Numbered from the stretch's first letter, positions 29,878 through 40,183 are shown. The stretch is DNA of 64,000 nucleotides from CADEEN01 sp963706685 (GCA_963706685.1 CAVPMY010000006.1:1-64000); one strand, 5' to 3'. Notes: generated from the letters alone by a model not told the origin. Program-made: numbers and translations.

Positions 29878-29903
29878 GGTGGCTGTGGCTCCTGCGTCGC
29901 TGT

Positions 29904-30453
29904 TCAGGCCGAGGCCTGATCGGCGCTGTGCTTGAATTTTTCGAGTTCTTCGGCTTCCGGATCGAGCGGCTCGATGCCCTTGAAGACCCTGCAGGTAGAC
30001 GTTCCACAGGATGCGCAGCGACATCAGCGCGAAGGCGATCGGCAGGATCATGTAGATGTACTTCATCGGCACGCCCAGGGTCTGCGCCTTCCAGAACAGG
30101 TTCATGCGGTTGAAGACGAAGTCGTAGCTGAGCCAGACGAAGTACACGTTGAACGCCACCCACAGCAGGTCGGCAAAGGTCAGCAGCGTCTTCGACAGCC
30201 ACTTCGGCATGAACTGGAAGTGCACCGTCACCCGGTTGTGCGCCGACATCTTGGCCGCGACGACGGCACCGAGGTAGGCGAACCAGACGAACATGTAGGT
30301 CGACAGCTCTTCGCTCCAGGCGATGTTGTAGCCAAACAGCTGGCGCGCCATGATCTGCGCGAACAGCATCAGCACGAAGATCGCGAGCAGCACCTCGCAA
30401 AGCAGGGTCTCGACGTTGTTCAGCAGCGCGAGCGTCTTGCGGGCAGCGGACAT
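29904..30453 (-). CDS. dctQ: TRAP transporter small membrane subunit (taurine-type module), one frame slip
   Basis: About 182 residues with four membrane segments (LLCEVLLAIFVLMLFAQIMA; STYMFVWFAYLGAVVAA; TLLTFADLLWVAFNVYFVWL; YIYMILPIAFALMSLRIL). The WSEELSTYMFVW motif before segment two is typical of DctQ. An extra base near 29990 separates the last ~25 residues, a charged tail (DPEAEELEKF). Comparable to TauL of Rhodobacter taurine clusters. Confidence 0.83.
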
Positions 30454-30552
30454 GCGAACTCCTCGGGTGACGGTGCGCGCAGCTGCGCACCGCGACGGGT
30501 TGCGAGAAGACATGCGACCGCCCGCAGGCGGTCGCTGTCGTCAGCACTGGCT

Positions 30553-31550
30553 TCAGCGGCCGAGGAGCTTTCTGCACGCGGTCGAGCTTGTCCTTGCCGC
30601 CGATGCTGTCGTAGAACTTGCGGCCACACCGCGGTCGTGGCCTTGGAGATCCACTCCTTCTCGCCGTCGGCCGGGTCGGTGATCTCCATGCCCTTGGCGA
30701 TCAGCTCCTTCTTGATCTTGTCTTCGGTCTCCAGCAGCCACTTGTAGCTGTGCTCGGTGGCTTCGGCGCCGGCTTCCAGGATCGCTTTCTGCACATCGGC
30801 CGGCTGCTTCTTGAAGGTGGCTTCACCGATGATCAACGGCTCGAGCGAGAACACGTAGCGGATGTTGGTGATGTACTTCTGCACCTCGTTGAACTTCATC
30901 GAGTGCACGGTGATGTACGGGTTGTCCTGGCCGTCGACCACACGCTGCTGCAGTGCGGTGAAGGTTTCCGACCAGGCCATCGGCGTCGGGTTGATGCCCC
31001 AGGCCTGGTAGCTGGCGATCATGATTTCGTTCTTCGGCACGCGGATCTTCAGGCCCTGCAGGTCGGCCATGGTCTTGACCGGCTTCTTCGAGTTGGTCAG
31101 GACGCGAAAGCCGGTGAAGGTCCAGCCGACGATGCGAACGCCGGCATCACGAACGGTGTTCTCCGTCAGCTCCTTGCCGACCTCGCCGGTGACCAGCTTC
31201 TTCGCCTCCTCGGCGCTCTGGATCACATAGGGCAGGGTCAGCACGCCGACGGTCGGCGAGAACGGCGTGACGTTGTTGATGGCCAGGATCGACATGTCCA
31301 GCGTGCCCATGCTGGCGGCGTTGACGGTGGTCTCTTCGCTGCCGAGTTGGCCGTTGGGGAACAGGTCGACCTTGTGCTTGCCGCCGGTCTTGGCTTCGAA
31401 CAGTTTCTTGAACTTGGTGCCGAGTTCGCACTGCGCGCTGCCCTGGGCGTCGCCGACGGCGACCTTGAAGGTGGTGGCGGAAACGCCGCTGACGGTGAAC
31501 GCCGCGCTGGCGGCAAACGCCGCGATGACAGCCGTGGTCTTGAATTTCAT
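30553..31550 (-). CDS. dctP: TRAP transporter solute-binding protein (taurine-type module)
   Basis: About 331 residues, the common DctP length. Sec signal peptide ~1-25 (MKFKTTAVIAAFAASAAF). The mature protein shows FPNGQLGSEETTVNAASMGT, LKIRVPKNEIMIASYQAWG, PMAWSETFTALQQRVVDGQ with the DctP helix that follows the ligand arginine, and DNPYITVHSMKFNEVQKY. Two slips near 30625 and 30575 affect only the tail KFYDSIGGKDKLDRVQK. Candidate taurine binding protein (TauK-like); the ligand is inferred from neighbours. Confidence 0.82.
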
Positions 31551-31581
31551 CTCTGTCTCCTGACGGGGTGGGTGAGTGGGT

Positions 31582-31974
31582 TCAACGGGCCGGCAACGCC
31601 GGGCGGTCCTTGCGGAAAGCGTTCTTGACGGCGATCTTGCCGTCGCGGAAGGTGAAGATATCGACCATGCGCGCCTCGACGCGCGTGCCGTCGGCCTTGG
31701 TGCCGCCGAAGGTGCATTCGGAAACGCCGCGGTCGCCGGCGACGAAATGTTCGGCGTCCAGCCACGACGCGTCGGGGAAGGTCTGCCAGGCCTGCTGAAA
31801 TCCTTCGCGCACCTGCTCGCGGCCGATGAAGCTGCGCCCCATCAGGTCCGGGCCGGCGACGGCGTGGAAGGCGCAGTCGTCGCTCATGAAGCTCATCAGC
31901 GCGTCGATGTCGTGGCGGTTCCAGGCATCGCCGAAGGCTTGCAGCATCTGGATGTCCGGGGTGTTGTTGGCCAT
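31582..31974 (-). CDS. tauX: SnoaL/NTF2-like small protein, candidate taurine dehydrogenase small subunit
   Basis: 130 residues from the ATG before ANNTPDIQMLQAFGD. It is a single NTF2-like alpha+beta domain: AWNRHDIDALMSFMSDDCAF, GRSFIGREQVREGF, VDIFTFRDGKIAVKNAFRK. Alone it would be an unspecific SnoaL-like protein. Its place at the head of the TRAP genes and divergent from the FAD enzyme at 32188 matches tauX in Rhodobacter-type taurine clusters, where TauX is the small partner of FAD-containing TauY. The symbol rests on context. Confidence 0.58.
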   Translation of the reverse strand: MANNTPDIQMLQAFGDAWNRHDIDALMSFMSDDCAFHAVAGPDLMGRSFIGREQVREGFQQAWQTFPDASWLDAEHFVAGDRGVSECTFGGTKADGTRVEARMVDIFTFRDGKIAVKNAFRKDRPALPAR

Positions 31975-32187
31975 GGGGCTCCTTGTCCGATTGCTTTTGC
32001 AGCTTCGCAGCGTAACGACCGCAGGCGCGGTTTCGTAGGACCAGATGTCGCTATTCGATTGGGCCAAGGGTATTCACCGAGATTTGCGTTGGCCTCATCG
32101 AGTGTGCCGATCTGGCGCTAACGCTTCGACGCAACGGCAATTAGGCTTGCGCCCTCGACGAGTTCGCCCGCCACCGAAAGCCCCACC

Positions 32188-33609
32188 ATGGACATGTCCG
32201 CACCGTCTTCCGCTGCCCTGCAAGCCTACGACCCACGTTACGACCCGCTGGTGGCACCGCATCCGGGCCGCGGTTGCGACTTCGCGCCGACCTACTGGGT
32301 CGCGACCGCCGGCGCGCCGCCTGCGGACGACGGTCCGATCGCCGGCGACGTCGATGCCGACGTCGTCATCGTCGGCTCGGGTTTCACCGGCCTGGCCACG
32401 GCGCTGTTCCTGGCCCGCGAGCACGGCATCCGCGCCACCGTGCTGGATGCCAACCGAGCGGTCTGGGGCTGCACCAGCCGCAACGGCGGACAGGGCCAGA
32501 ACGCCAGCGGCCGGCTGTACCGGTCGCAGTGGATCGCACGCTGGGGCAAGGAGACGGCGCTCAAGCTCGACGCCGAGATCCGCAATGGTTTCGAGACCTT
32601 CAAGAGCCTGGTCAGCGAATTCCCGCAGTGCGAACCGCAGCCCGGCGGCCACCTCTACATCGCGCACCGCGACAAGAAGATGGATTTCCTGCGCAACGAA
32701 GCCAAGGTGATGCGCGAGGTCTTCGGCTACGACACGCACATGCTCAGCGCCGCCGAAGTCGGCGAGCGCTACGTCAGGGACGCCGACAGCCATGGCGCGA
32801 TGCACGAGCCCGACGGCATCGGCGTGCACCCGCTCAAGCTGGCCTTCGGCTACCTGAGCAAGGTGCGCGAACTCGGCGTCAAGGTGCACCCGGCCAGCCC
32901 GGTGATCGGCTTCGAGACGCGCAACGGCGTGCATCACCTGAAGACGCCGGGCGGCACCGTCCGCGCCCGTGCGGTCGGCTTCGCCACCGGCGGCTACACC
33001 AGCAACGGCCTGCACAAGAGCCTGGACTCGAAGATCATGCCGATCCTGTCGAACTCGCTGGTGACGCGGCCGCTGACGGCGGCCGAACTGGAAGCCACCA
33101 ACTTCCGCACCAACGAAGTCATCACCGACACGCGCACGCTGCGCTTCTACTACCGCAAGTTGCCCGACAACCGCGTGCAGATCGGCAGCCGCAGTTCGAT
33201 CACCGGCGCCGACGCGCCGAATCCGAAGCACATGGCGGTGCTGGTCGAGGGCCTGCACCGCAAGTTCCCGGCGCTCAAGGGCATCCAGATCGACCACTCC
33301 TGGTGGGGCTGGGTCGACGTCAGCCACGACATGATGCCGCGCATCACGCAGCCCGATGCGAAGGAGACCGTCTTCTACGCGCTCGGCTACGGCGGCAACG
33401 GCGTCGCGTTTTCGGCCCATGCCGGGCGCCGCATGGCGCAGCGCATCGCCGGCAAGACCGACAAGGCCTTCGAGCTGCCGATCTACAACTCGGCGCTCGA
33501 ATACCCGAACGTCTTCAACCTGGTGCGCTCGCGTGCCTTCGCGCCGTTCCGGCGCTTCGGCCAGCGCTTCCTCTACCACTGGTACCACCTGCAGGACGAG
33601 CGCTTGTAG
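32188..33609 (+). CDS. tauY: DAO-family FAD oxidoreductase, candidate taurine dehydrogenase large subunit
   Basis: 473 residues, intact. After a ~50-residue lead, a FAD Rossmann motif (ADVVIVGSGFTGLATALFLA, ~57-76), then TSRNGGQGQNASGR, a central substrate domain, SWWGWVDVSHDMMPRI, and the second FAD site ALGYGGNGVAFSAHAGR. It belongs to the glycine/D-amino acid oxidase family, close to gamma-glutamylputrescine oxidases. Divergent from tauX-TRAP and near tauR and xsc, it is probably the taurine dehydrogenase that gives sulfoacetaldehyde and ammonium to the electron chain. A C-terminal remnant of a close copy lies at 26784-26873. Confidence 0.65.
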   Translation: MDMSAPSSAALQAYDPRYDPLVAPHPGRGCDFAPTYWVATAGAPPADDGPIAGDVDADVVIVGSGFTGLATALFLAREHGIRATVLDANRAVWGCTSRNGGQGQNASGRLYRSQWIARWGKETALKLDAEIRNGFETFKSLVSEFPQCEPQPGGHLYIAHRDKKMDFLRNEAKVMREVFGYDTHMLSAAEVGERYVRDADSHGAMHEPDGIGVHPLKLAFGYLSKVRELGVKVHPASPVIGFETRNGVHHLKTPGGTVRARAVGFATGGYTSNGLHKSLDSKIMPILSNSLVTRPLTAAELEATNFRTNEVITDTRTLRFYYRKLPDNRVQIGSRSSITGADAPNPKHMAVLVEGLHRKFPALKGIQIDHSWWGWVDVSHDMMPRITQPDAKETVFYALGYGGNGVAFSAHAGRRMAQRIAGKTDKAFELPIYNSALEYPNVFNLVRSRAFAPFRRFGQRFLYHWYHLQDERL

Positions 33610-33615
33610 CATTGC

Positions 33616-35340
33616 TCAGCGCCGCCCCTGCCCGGCGATCATCTGCAGGATTTCGTGGAAGACGCGGTTGCCCGGCGGCGCCGACAGGTCCAGCGCCTGG
33701 CTGCGGCGGTAGTACGGGCTCAGGTCGAGGCCGACGCCGATGCCGCAGATCTCGACCTGGCCGGTCTGCTCCTGGCGCATCACCACATCGCGCAGGTGAT
33801 GGTCGAGGTAATGTTGGTCGTTGGCCAGGTGCGTGGCACCGTCCATCGGGCTGCCGTCGGAGACGACGAGCAGGATCCGGCGTTGTTCGCCGCGGCCGTC
33901 CATGCGCTGGCAGGCCCAGTCCACCGCCTCGCCGTCGATGCCTTCGCGAAACAGGTCGGCCTTGAGCAGCGCGGCGATGTCCGGGCGTGCGCGCCGCCAG
34001 GGTGTGTCGGCGTCCTTGAAGACCATGTGGCAGACCTCGTTCAGCCGCCCCGGGTGGCGCGGTCGGCCGGCGCGTTGCCAGTCCCGCTGTGCGCGGCCGC
34101 CGTTCCAGGCGCCGGTGGTGAAGCCGAGGATCTCGCTCGCCACGCCGGCCATCTCGAGCGCGCGCACCAAGACGTCGATCAGCATCGCCACCGATTCGAT
34201 GTGCTGCTTTCATCGAGCCGGAGCAGTCGATCAGCAGGCTGACCAGGCAGTCGGCCACCGGTTGCCGGCGGTCGTTGCGGAACAGGCGCCGCTCGGTCGG
34301 CGAGCTGATCAGCTGCGCCAGGCTGCGGCCGTCGATCAGGCCTTCTTCCTGCGCGCCGTCCCAGCCGTCGACACTCGGTCGCGCCAGCAGCGCCTTCAGG
34401 TCGCGCGCCAGGCGTGACAGGTTGATGCCTTGCGCGGCGATGCGACGGTCGAGCCGCTCGCGGTACTCGAGCAGCAGTGCGCGGCCGTACCAGCGACGCG
34501 GCATCGACCTCGCGGTCGTAGGCGCGCGTGAAGACGCGGTAGCCGCCGCTGGCCTCGTCGAGCACCTTGCTGCGGCCCGAGTCGGCGAGCGCGAAGCCTT
34601 CGTGCTCGTCGCCGTCGAGGTCGAGCAGCAGGCTGAACGCGTGTGCCGGGCGTCGTCGGCGTCCTTGTCCTGCACGTCGTCGCCGCGTTCGTCGTCGCGC
34701 TCGTGCATCAGCGCGGCGACGCTGCGCGCGATCGCCAGCGCATGCTGCGCGTAGGCGGCCTGGTCGGCGCGCTCGCGGCGCAGCCCGGCCAGGGCGTGGC
34801 CGATGTGCGCGACGAGCATGCCGCGCGTGCCTTCGATCAGGTCTTCGGTCGCCTCGACCACCGGTTCGCCGCTGACGCGCGAGCGGCACATCTGGGCCAC
34901 GGTGTAGAGCAGGATGCCGCGCGTGCTCTCGTTCAGGCCGGCAGTCGTGGAAGGCCAGCGACCAGTGCTCGAAGCGATGGCGCAGGTTGCGGCGCATGCC
35001 CGGCATGTCCGCCGGCGCCAGCGCCTCGACGCGGAACTGCTCCAGCATTTCGAACAGCAGGCGCTCGACCGGATCGGCGGGGCAGAGCCGGGCGTGCAGG
35101 GCGGCGTCGGAGCGGGCAGGCGCAGTGCCATGCCGTCGGCGGCGCCGCGGAACGATCCGAAATCGTCGTCGTCCAGCGACGGATGCAGGTGCGGCGCAAA
35201 CGCGGCAGGCGCGTGTGCCGCGGTGCAGCCGCTGGCCGCGGAAGTGCAGATCGGCCTCGCCGGTCAGCGCGCGGATCGACGCCGCGCACAGCTCCTCGAC
35301 TTTGCTGCTGGTGGCGGGCGCGGGCCTGCGCTTCACCCAT
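33616..35340 (-). CDS. CobT-like VWA-domain protein, several frame slips
   Basis: About 570 residues, cobaltochelatase CobT-type. The N-terminal part (VEELCAASIRALTGEADLHF; DPVERLLFEMLEQFRVEAL) and a low-complexity acidic centre lead to a C-terminal von Willebrand A domain: CLVSLLIDCSGSMK (MIDAS), ILGFTTGAWNGGR, ILLVVSDGSPMDGATH. At least six slips break it. It follows the CobS-like gene by 12 bp. CobN and other cobalamin genes are absent, so the pair may act as a MoxR/VWA-type metal or cofactor chaperone rather than in B12 synthesis; see the findings. Confidence 0.78.
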
Positions 35341-35352
35341 GGTGCACGGTCC

Positions 35353-36335
35353 TCAGCGGGCGTCGGCCGCGCGTTGCGTAGGACTCGTCGAGCTCGCGGT
35401 CGAAGCAGCGCTGGAAGTACTCGGCGACGATCGGCCGCTCGGCCTCGTCGCACTTGTTGAGGAACGAGAGCCGGAAGGCCAGCCCCGGGTCGCGGAAGAT
35501 CTCGCAGTTCTCGGCCCAGGTGATCACGGTGCGCGGCGACATCAGCGTCGACAGGTCGCCGGCGGCGAAGCCCTTGCGCGTCAGGTCGGCCACCGCGACC
35601 ATCGGCTCGATCATGGGCCGGCCCTTGGCGTCGTGCTTGCCCGGCACGCGCGCCAGCACGATCGCCACCTCTTCTTCGCGCTCGCAGGTAGTTCAGCGCG
35701 GCGACGATGTTCCAGCGGTCGATCTGCGCATGGTTCAGCCGCTGCGCGCCGTGGTACAGGCCGTTGAGGTTGCCCAGGCCGACGGTGTTGGCGGTGGCGA
35801 ACAGGCGGAAGTACGGGTGCGGGCGGATGACCCGGTTCTGGTCCATCAGCGTGAACTTGCCGTCGCGCTCGAGGATGCGCTGGATGACGAACATCACGTC
35901 CGGCCGGCCGGCGTCGTATTCGTCGAAGATCAGCGCCACCGGGCGCTGCAGCGACCAGGGCACGATGCCTTCCTGGAACTCGGTGACCTGTTGGCCGTCG
36001 CGCAGCACGACCGCGTCCTTGCCGACCAGATCGAGCCGGCTGATGTGGCCGTCGAGGTTGACGCGCACGCAGGGCCAGTTCAGGCGCGCGGCCACCTGCT
36101 CGATGTGGGTCGACTTGCCGGTGCCGTGCAGGCCCTGCACCATGACGCGGCGGTCGCGCGTGAAGCCGGCCAGCAGCGCCAGCGTGACGTCGGGGTTGAA
36201 GCGGTAGACCGGATCGATCTCGGGCACATGGTCGTCGCGTTCGCTGAACGCCGGCACCGTCAGGTCGGTGTCGATGCCGAAGACGTCGCGCACCGCGAGC
36301 GTGCGGTCGGGTTGCAGGTCGGCGGTGTCGGTCAT
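35353..36335 (-). CDS. CobS-like AAA+ ATPase (MoxR/CobS family), two frame slips
   Basis: About 326 residues. Walker A GLHGTGKST (~73-81), Walker B ALIFDEYDAGRPDVM (~137-151), sensor FATANTVGLGN and arginine-finger region MSPRTVITWAEN. N-terminal VRDVFGIDTDLTVPAFSERD is the typical CobS lead. Slips near 35690 and 35375. Its ATG overlaps the stop of the IclR gene (36332-36335), so regulator, ATPase and VWA protein form one operon. CobS/CobT pairs drive metal insertion by CobN; here CobN is not present in the window. Confidence 0.82.
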
Positions 36336-37226
36336 GGTGTGGGCTTTCTGGTGCGCTCGCGCTTGCTGCTGACGGCGGTCGGCATGGCGGGCGACTCGGC
36401 ATCGATTCGGGCCAGCGCGTCGGCCGCGCGCTGCAGCGCCGGCAGCCACTGCCGCGCCTTGGCCGCAGACAGGCGCATCACCGGGGCCTGTACCGCAATG
36501 CACAGGTTGGACGGGCCGCTGTCGGGAGCCAGTCGCGGCACCAGCACCGCGATGCACAACAGGCCGGGCAGGAACTCTTCGTCGTCCAGGGCATAGCCGT
36601 TGTCGCTGCACCTGCGCGATCTCGCGCTCGAGGCGGGTCATCGTCGGTGATGGTCTTGGCGGTGTACTTCTCGAGCGGCGCATGGGCCAGCAGGCGGCGG
36701 CGCTGCGTCGGCGCTCAGCTGCGCCAGGAACATCTTGCCGCTGGCCGAGCAATGCACCGGCACGCGCGAGCCGACGTGCAGGTAGAAGCGCAGCGGCGCC
36801 GGCGTTTCCACCCGGTCGAGGTAGATCACTTCGCTGCCGGTCAGCGCGGTGATGTTGCAGCTCTCGCCGACCTCGTCGACCAGATGGCGCAGCACGGCGT
36901 GGCGTGCGCCATGCCAGGCTGTCGTTGAGCAGCAGGTTCTCGGCCAGGCGTCGCAGCCGCGTTCCGGTGCCGTAGCTGCGGCCGTCCCCGCCGCGCTGCA
37001 GCAGGCCGGCGGATTCGAGTTGCTGCAGCATGCGGTGCAGCGTGGGCTTGGGCAACCCGGTGGTCTCGACCAGGCCCTGCAGCGAATAGCGCTGGTCGCG
37101 GGCGGCGATGACCTCGAGCAGCGCGAACAGCCGCAGCGTCGGCGTGTCGCCGCTGAGTTCGGTAGGCTGGCCGCGTTCAGTGCCGTTGGACAGGCCGTTG
37201 TCGCGGCGGTCGTGCACGATCTTCAT
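36332..37226 (-). CDS. IclR-family regulator divergent from xsc, about three frame slips
   Basis: About 297 residues. Helix-turn-helix region ~45-100 (YSLQGLVETTGLPKPTLHRML), effector domain with DEVGESCNITALTGSEVIYL, RVPVHCSASGKMFLAQL, and the end NGYALDDEEFLPGLLCIAVL then a linker to RERTRKPTP. Slips near 36905, 36700 and 36610. It is transcribed away from xsc across a ~175-bp region with repeated TTCCGGAA palindromes, so it probably governs both xsc-pta-soe and its own operon. Similar in motif content to the IclR at 21221. Confidence 0.82.
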
Positions 37227-37248
37227 GGTTCGGCCGATGTTACTTGCG

Positions 37249-37277
37249 TTCCGGAAATCTGTACAGGTAGTTCCGAA
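37249..37277. promoter_or_regulatory. TTCCGGAA palindrome plus half-site near the iclR start
   Basis: TTCCGGAA at 37249-37256 is a perfect 8-bp palindrome; TTCCGAA follows at 37271-37277, two helical turns on. They lie 23-51 bp upstream of the regulator ATG (37226, minus strand). Likely an autoregulatory IclR site. Confidence 0.6.
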
Positions 37278-37341
37278 TATCGAAATCGTTTGACGTCGGA
37301 CAGGGCTGCGCCTATAGTCCGTCAACCTCATTGCGTTCTTG

Positions 37342-37366
37342 AATCCGGAACTTTTCATTCCGGAAT
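37342..37366. promoter_or_regulatory. xsc: IclR-type operator upstream of xsc
   Basis: CCGGAA (37345-37350) and TTCCGG (37358-37363) are inverted about CTTTTCA; the right arm is inside a perfect 10-bp palindrome ATTCCGGAAT (37357-37366). It lies ~40 bp before the xsc ATG, where an activator or repressor site is expected. Same core as the site at 37249 and similar to 21186. Confidence 0.65.
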
Positions 37367-37402
37367 CCAGACCATCCAGCCACCGCCCACAGGAGACGCC
37401 CC

Positions 37403-39233
37403 ATGAACAAGCCCGCCGCCGCGGCCAAACCCAGCAGCCGCACCGTCGTCAGCGGCGTGCAGAAGATGACGCCGTCCGAAGCCTTCGTCGAAACCCTGGT
37501 CGCCAACGGCGTGACCGACATGTTCGGCATCATGGGTTCGGCCTTCATGGACGCGATGGACATCTTCGCGCCGGCCGGCATCACGCTGATTCCGGTGGTG
37601 CACGAGCAGGGCGCGCGCCCACATGGCCGACGGCTATGCGCGCGTGTCCGGCCGCCACGGCGTGATCATCGGCCAGAACGGCCCCGGCATCAGCAACTGC
37701 GTGACCGCGATCGCCGCCGCCTACTGGGCGCACAGCCCGGTGGTCATGATCACGCCCGAGACCGGCACCATGGGCATCGGCCTGGGCGGCTTCCAGGAAG
37801 CCAACCAGTTGCCGATGTTCCAGGAGTTCACCAAGTACCAGGGCCACGTCAGCAACCCCAAGCGCATGGCCGAGTTCACCGCACGCTGCTTCGACCGCGC
37901 CATGTCCGACATGGGCCCGACCCAGCTCAACATCCCGCGCGACTATTTCTACGGCGAGATCACCTGCGAGATCCCGAAGCCGATGCGCGTCGATCGCGGC
38001 GCCGGCGGCGAAGACAGCCTGAACGCGGCCGCCGAACTGCTGGCCAAGGCCAAGTTCCCGGTCATCCTGGCCGGCGGCGGCGTCGTCATGGGCGACGCGG
38101 TCGAGGAATGCAAGGCGCTGGCCGAGCGCCTGGGCGCGCCGGTGGTCAACGGCTACCTGCGCAACGACTCGTTCCCGGCCAGCCACCCGCTGTGGTGCGG
38201 CCCGCTCGGCTACCAGGGCTCCAAGGCGGCGATGAAGCTGATCGCGCAGGCCGACGTGGTGATGGCACTCGGCTCGCGCATGGGTCCCTTCGGCACCCTG
38301 CCGCAGCACGGCCTGGACTACTGGCCCAAGGAGGCCAAGATCATCCAGGTCGAGGCCGACCACACCAACCTCGGCCTGGTCAAGAAGATCACGGTCGGCA
38401 TCTACGGCGACGCCAAGGCCGCGGCCAAGGCGCTGACCGCGCGCCTCGACGGCAAGACGCTGGCCTGCGACGCCAGCAAGGCCGAGCGCGCCAAGACGAT
38501 CAAGGCAGAGAAGGCGGCGTGGGAGAAGGAACTCGACGACTGGACGCACGAGAAGGACGCCTTCAGCCTGGACATGATCGAAGAGAACGCCAAGGAAAAG
38601 CCGTTCTCCGGCGGCGAGTACCTGCACCCGCGCCAGGTGCTGCGCGAACTGGAGAAGGCCATGCCCAAGCGGGCGATGGTCTCGACCGACATCGGCAACA
38701 TCAACTCGGTGGCCAACAGCTACCTGCGCTTCGAGGAGCCGCGCAGCTTCTTCGCACCGATGAGCTTCGGCAACTGCGGCTACGCGCTGCCGACCATCAT
38801 CGGCGCCAAGCTGGCGGCGATGGACCGTCCGGCGATCGCCTACGCCGGTGACGGCGCCTGGGCCATGAGCATGGTCGAGATCATGACCTGCGTGCGCCAC
38901 GACATCCCGGTCACGGCCGTGGTGTTCCACAACCGCCAGTGGGGTGCCGAGAAGAAGAACCAGGTCGACTTCTACAACCGCCGCTTCGTCGCCGGCGAAC
39001 TCGACAACGAGAGCTTCGCCGACATGGCCAAGGCGATGGGCGCCGAAGCCATCGTCGTCGACAAGCTCGAAGACGTCGGCCCGGCGCTCAAGAAGGCCAT
39101 CGACATGCAGATGAACGAAGGCAAGACCTGCGTCATCGAGATCATGTGCACGCGCGAACTCGGCGACCCGTTCCGCCGCGACGCGCTGGCCAAGCCGGTG
39201 CGCTTCCTCGACAAGTACAAGGACTACGTCTGA
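37403..39233 (+). CDS. xsc: Sulfoacetaldehyde acetyltransferase, one frame slip
   Basis: About 609 residues. This thiamine diphosphate enzyme cleaves sulfoacetaldehyde with phosphate to acetyl phosphate and sulfite, the common desulfonation step for C2 sulfonates. N-terminal PYR domain with the catalytic glutamate in VVHEQGA (~68), GQNGPGISNCVTAI, central domain ~200-350, and the PP domain with AGDGAWAMSMVEIM (~480) and HNRQWGAEKKNQVDFY, characteristic of Xsc rather than acetolactate synthase. One extra C near 37617 splits it. AGGAGA precedes the ATG. It heads xsc-pta-soeABC and is the core of the island. Confidence 0.95.
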
Positions 39234-39250
39234 GCCCTTCCGGCGCAGCG

Positions 39251-40183
39251 ATGAGCGAGCCGGTCCCCTTCGCGCGGCTGCAGGCGCTGGTCGACCGGGC
39301 GCGCGTCAGCGCCGGTCAGTCGCCGCCGGCGCTGGGGATGGTCTATCCGTGCGATGCGCTGGCGCTCGATGCAGCGCAGCGCATTGCACAGGCCGGCATC
39401 GCGCGGCCGATGCTGATCGGCCCACGCGAGGGTATCGAACGCGCCGCAGACGCGGCCGGGGTCGATGTCCATGACTTCGAGATCGTGGTCACCGCGGCGG
39501 CGGCACCCGAGGCCGCGCAGCGTGCGACCGTGCTGGCGCGCGACCACGCGCTGAAGGCGCTGATGAAGGGCTCGCTGCACACCGACGAGCTGATGTCGGC
39601 GGTGGTCAACAAGACCACCGGCCTGCGCGGCGCGCGGCGCATCAGCCATGCCTTTGTGTTCGACCTGCCGCGCTACCACAAGCTGCTCGCGCTGGCCGAC
39701 TGCGTCGTCAACATCGCGCCGCACCTGCCGACCAAGGTCGACATCCTGGCCAATGCGATCGAGCTGCTGCAGCACATCGGCATCGCGCGGCCCAAAGTGG
39801 GCATCGTGGCGGCCGTCGAAACGGTCAACCCGGCGATCCAGGCCACCGTCGATGCGCAGGCACTCGTCGAACAGGCGCGCGCCGGTGCGTTTGCCGGCGC
39901 CATCGTCGAAGGGCCCTTCGGTTTCGACAACGCGTTCTCAGCCGAAGCGGCGCGCACGAAGAAGATCGACTCGACGGTGAGCGGCGACTGCGACCTGATG
40001 CTGATGCCCGACCTGAACGCCGGTAACATGCTCTACAAGAGCTTCACCTACGTGGGTGGCGGCGACTGCGCCGGTCTGGTGCTCGGCGCGCGCGTGCCGA
40101 TCGTGCTGACCTCGCGCGCCGACTCGCTGACGGCGCGCATCGCGTCGGTGGCGCTCGCGGTCTTGACTTCGGAACCACGATGA
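39251..40183 (+). CDS. pta: Phosphate acetyltransferase
   Basis: 310 residues, intact, of the short phosphate acetyl/butyryltransferase type. DALALDAAQRIAQAGIARPM is near the N-terminus, MKGSLHTDELMSAVVNK central, PDLNAGNMLYKSFTYVGGGD near the C-terminus with the phosphotransacetylase signature. It converts acetyl phosphate from Xsc to acetyl-CoA. It starts 18 bp after xsc, a widely seen pairing, and its stop overlaps the soeA start. Confidence 0.92.
   Translation: MSEPVPFARLQALVDRARVSAGQSPPALGMVYPCDALALDAAQRIAQAGIARPMLIGPREGIERAADAAGVDVHDFEIVVTAAAAPEAAQRATVLARDHALKALMKGSLHTDELMSAVVNKTTGLRGARRISHAFVFDLPRYHKLLALADCVVNIAPHLPTKVDILANAIELLQHIGIARPKVGIVAAVETVNPAIQATVDAQALVEQARAGAFAGAIVEGPFGFDNAFSAEAARTKKIDSTVSGDCDLMLMPDLNAGNMLYKSFTYVGGGDCAGLVLGARVPIVLTSRADSLTARIASVALAVLTSEPR

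Noticed and set aside
31975..32187. TauR direct-repeat binding sites in the tauX-tauY intergenic region
   Set aside because: A CTGGTCCTAC-like element occurs on the minus strand near 32036, but a second properly spaced copy was not convincing.
33616..36335. CobS/CobT-like genes as part of cobalamin biosynthesis
   Set aside because: No CobN or other cobalamin gene in the window, and the genes are in an operon with an IclR regulator beside xsc. The family name is retained but the B12 role is not asserted.
37403..39233. Acetolactate synthase
   Set aside because: Same thiamine family, but the HNRQWGAEKKNQVDFY segment and the adjacent pta are typical of Xsc.
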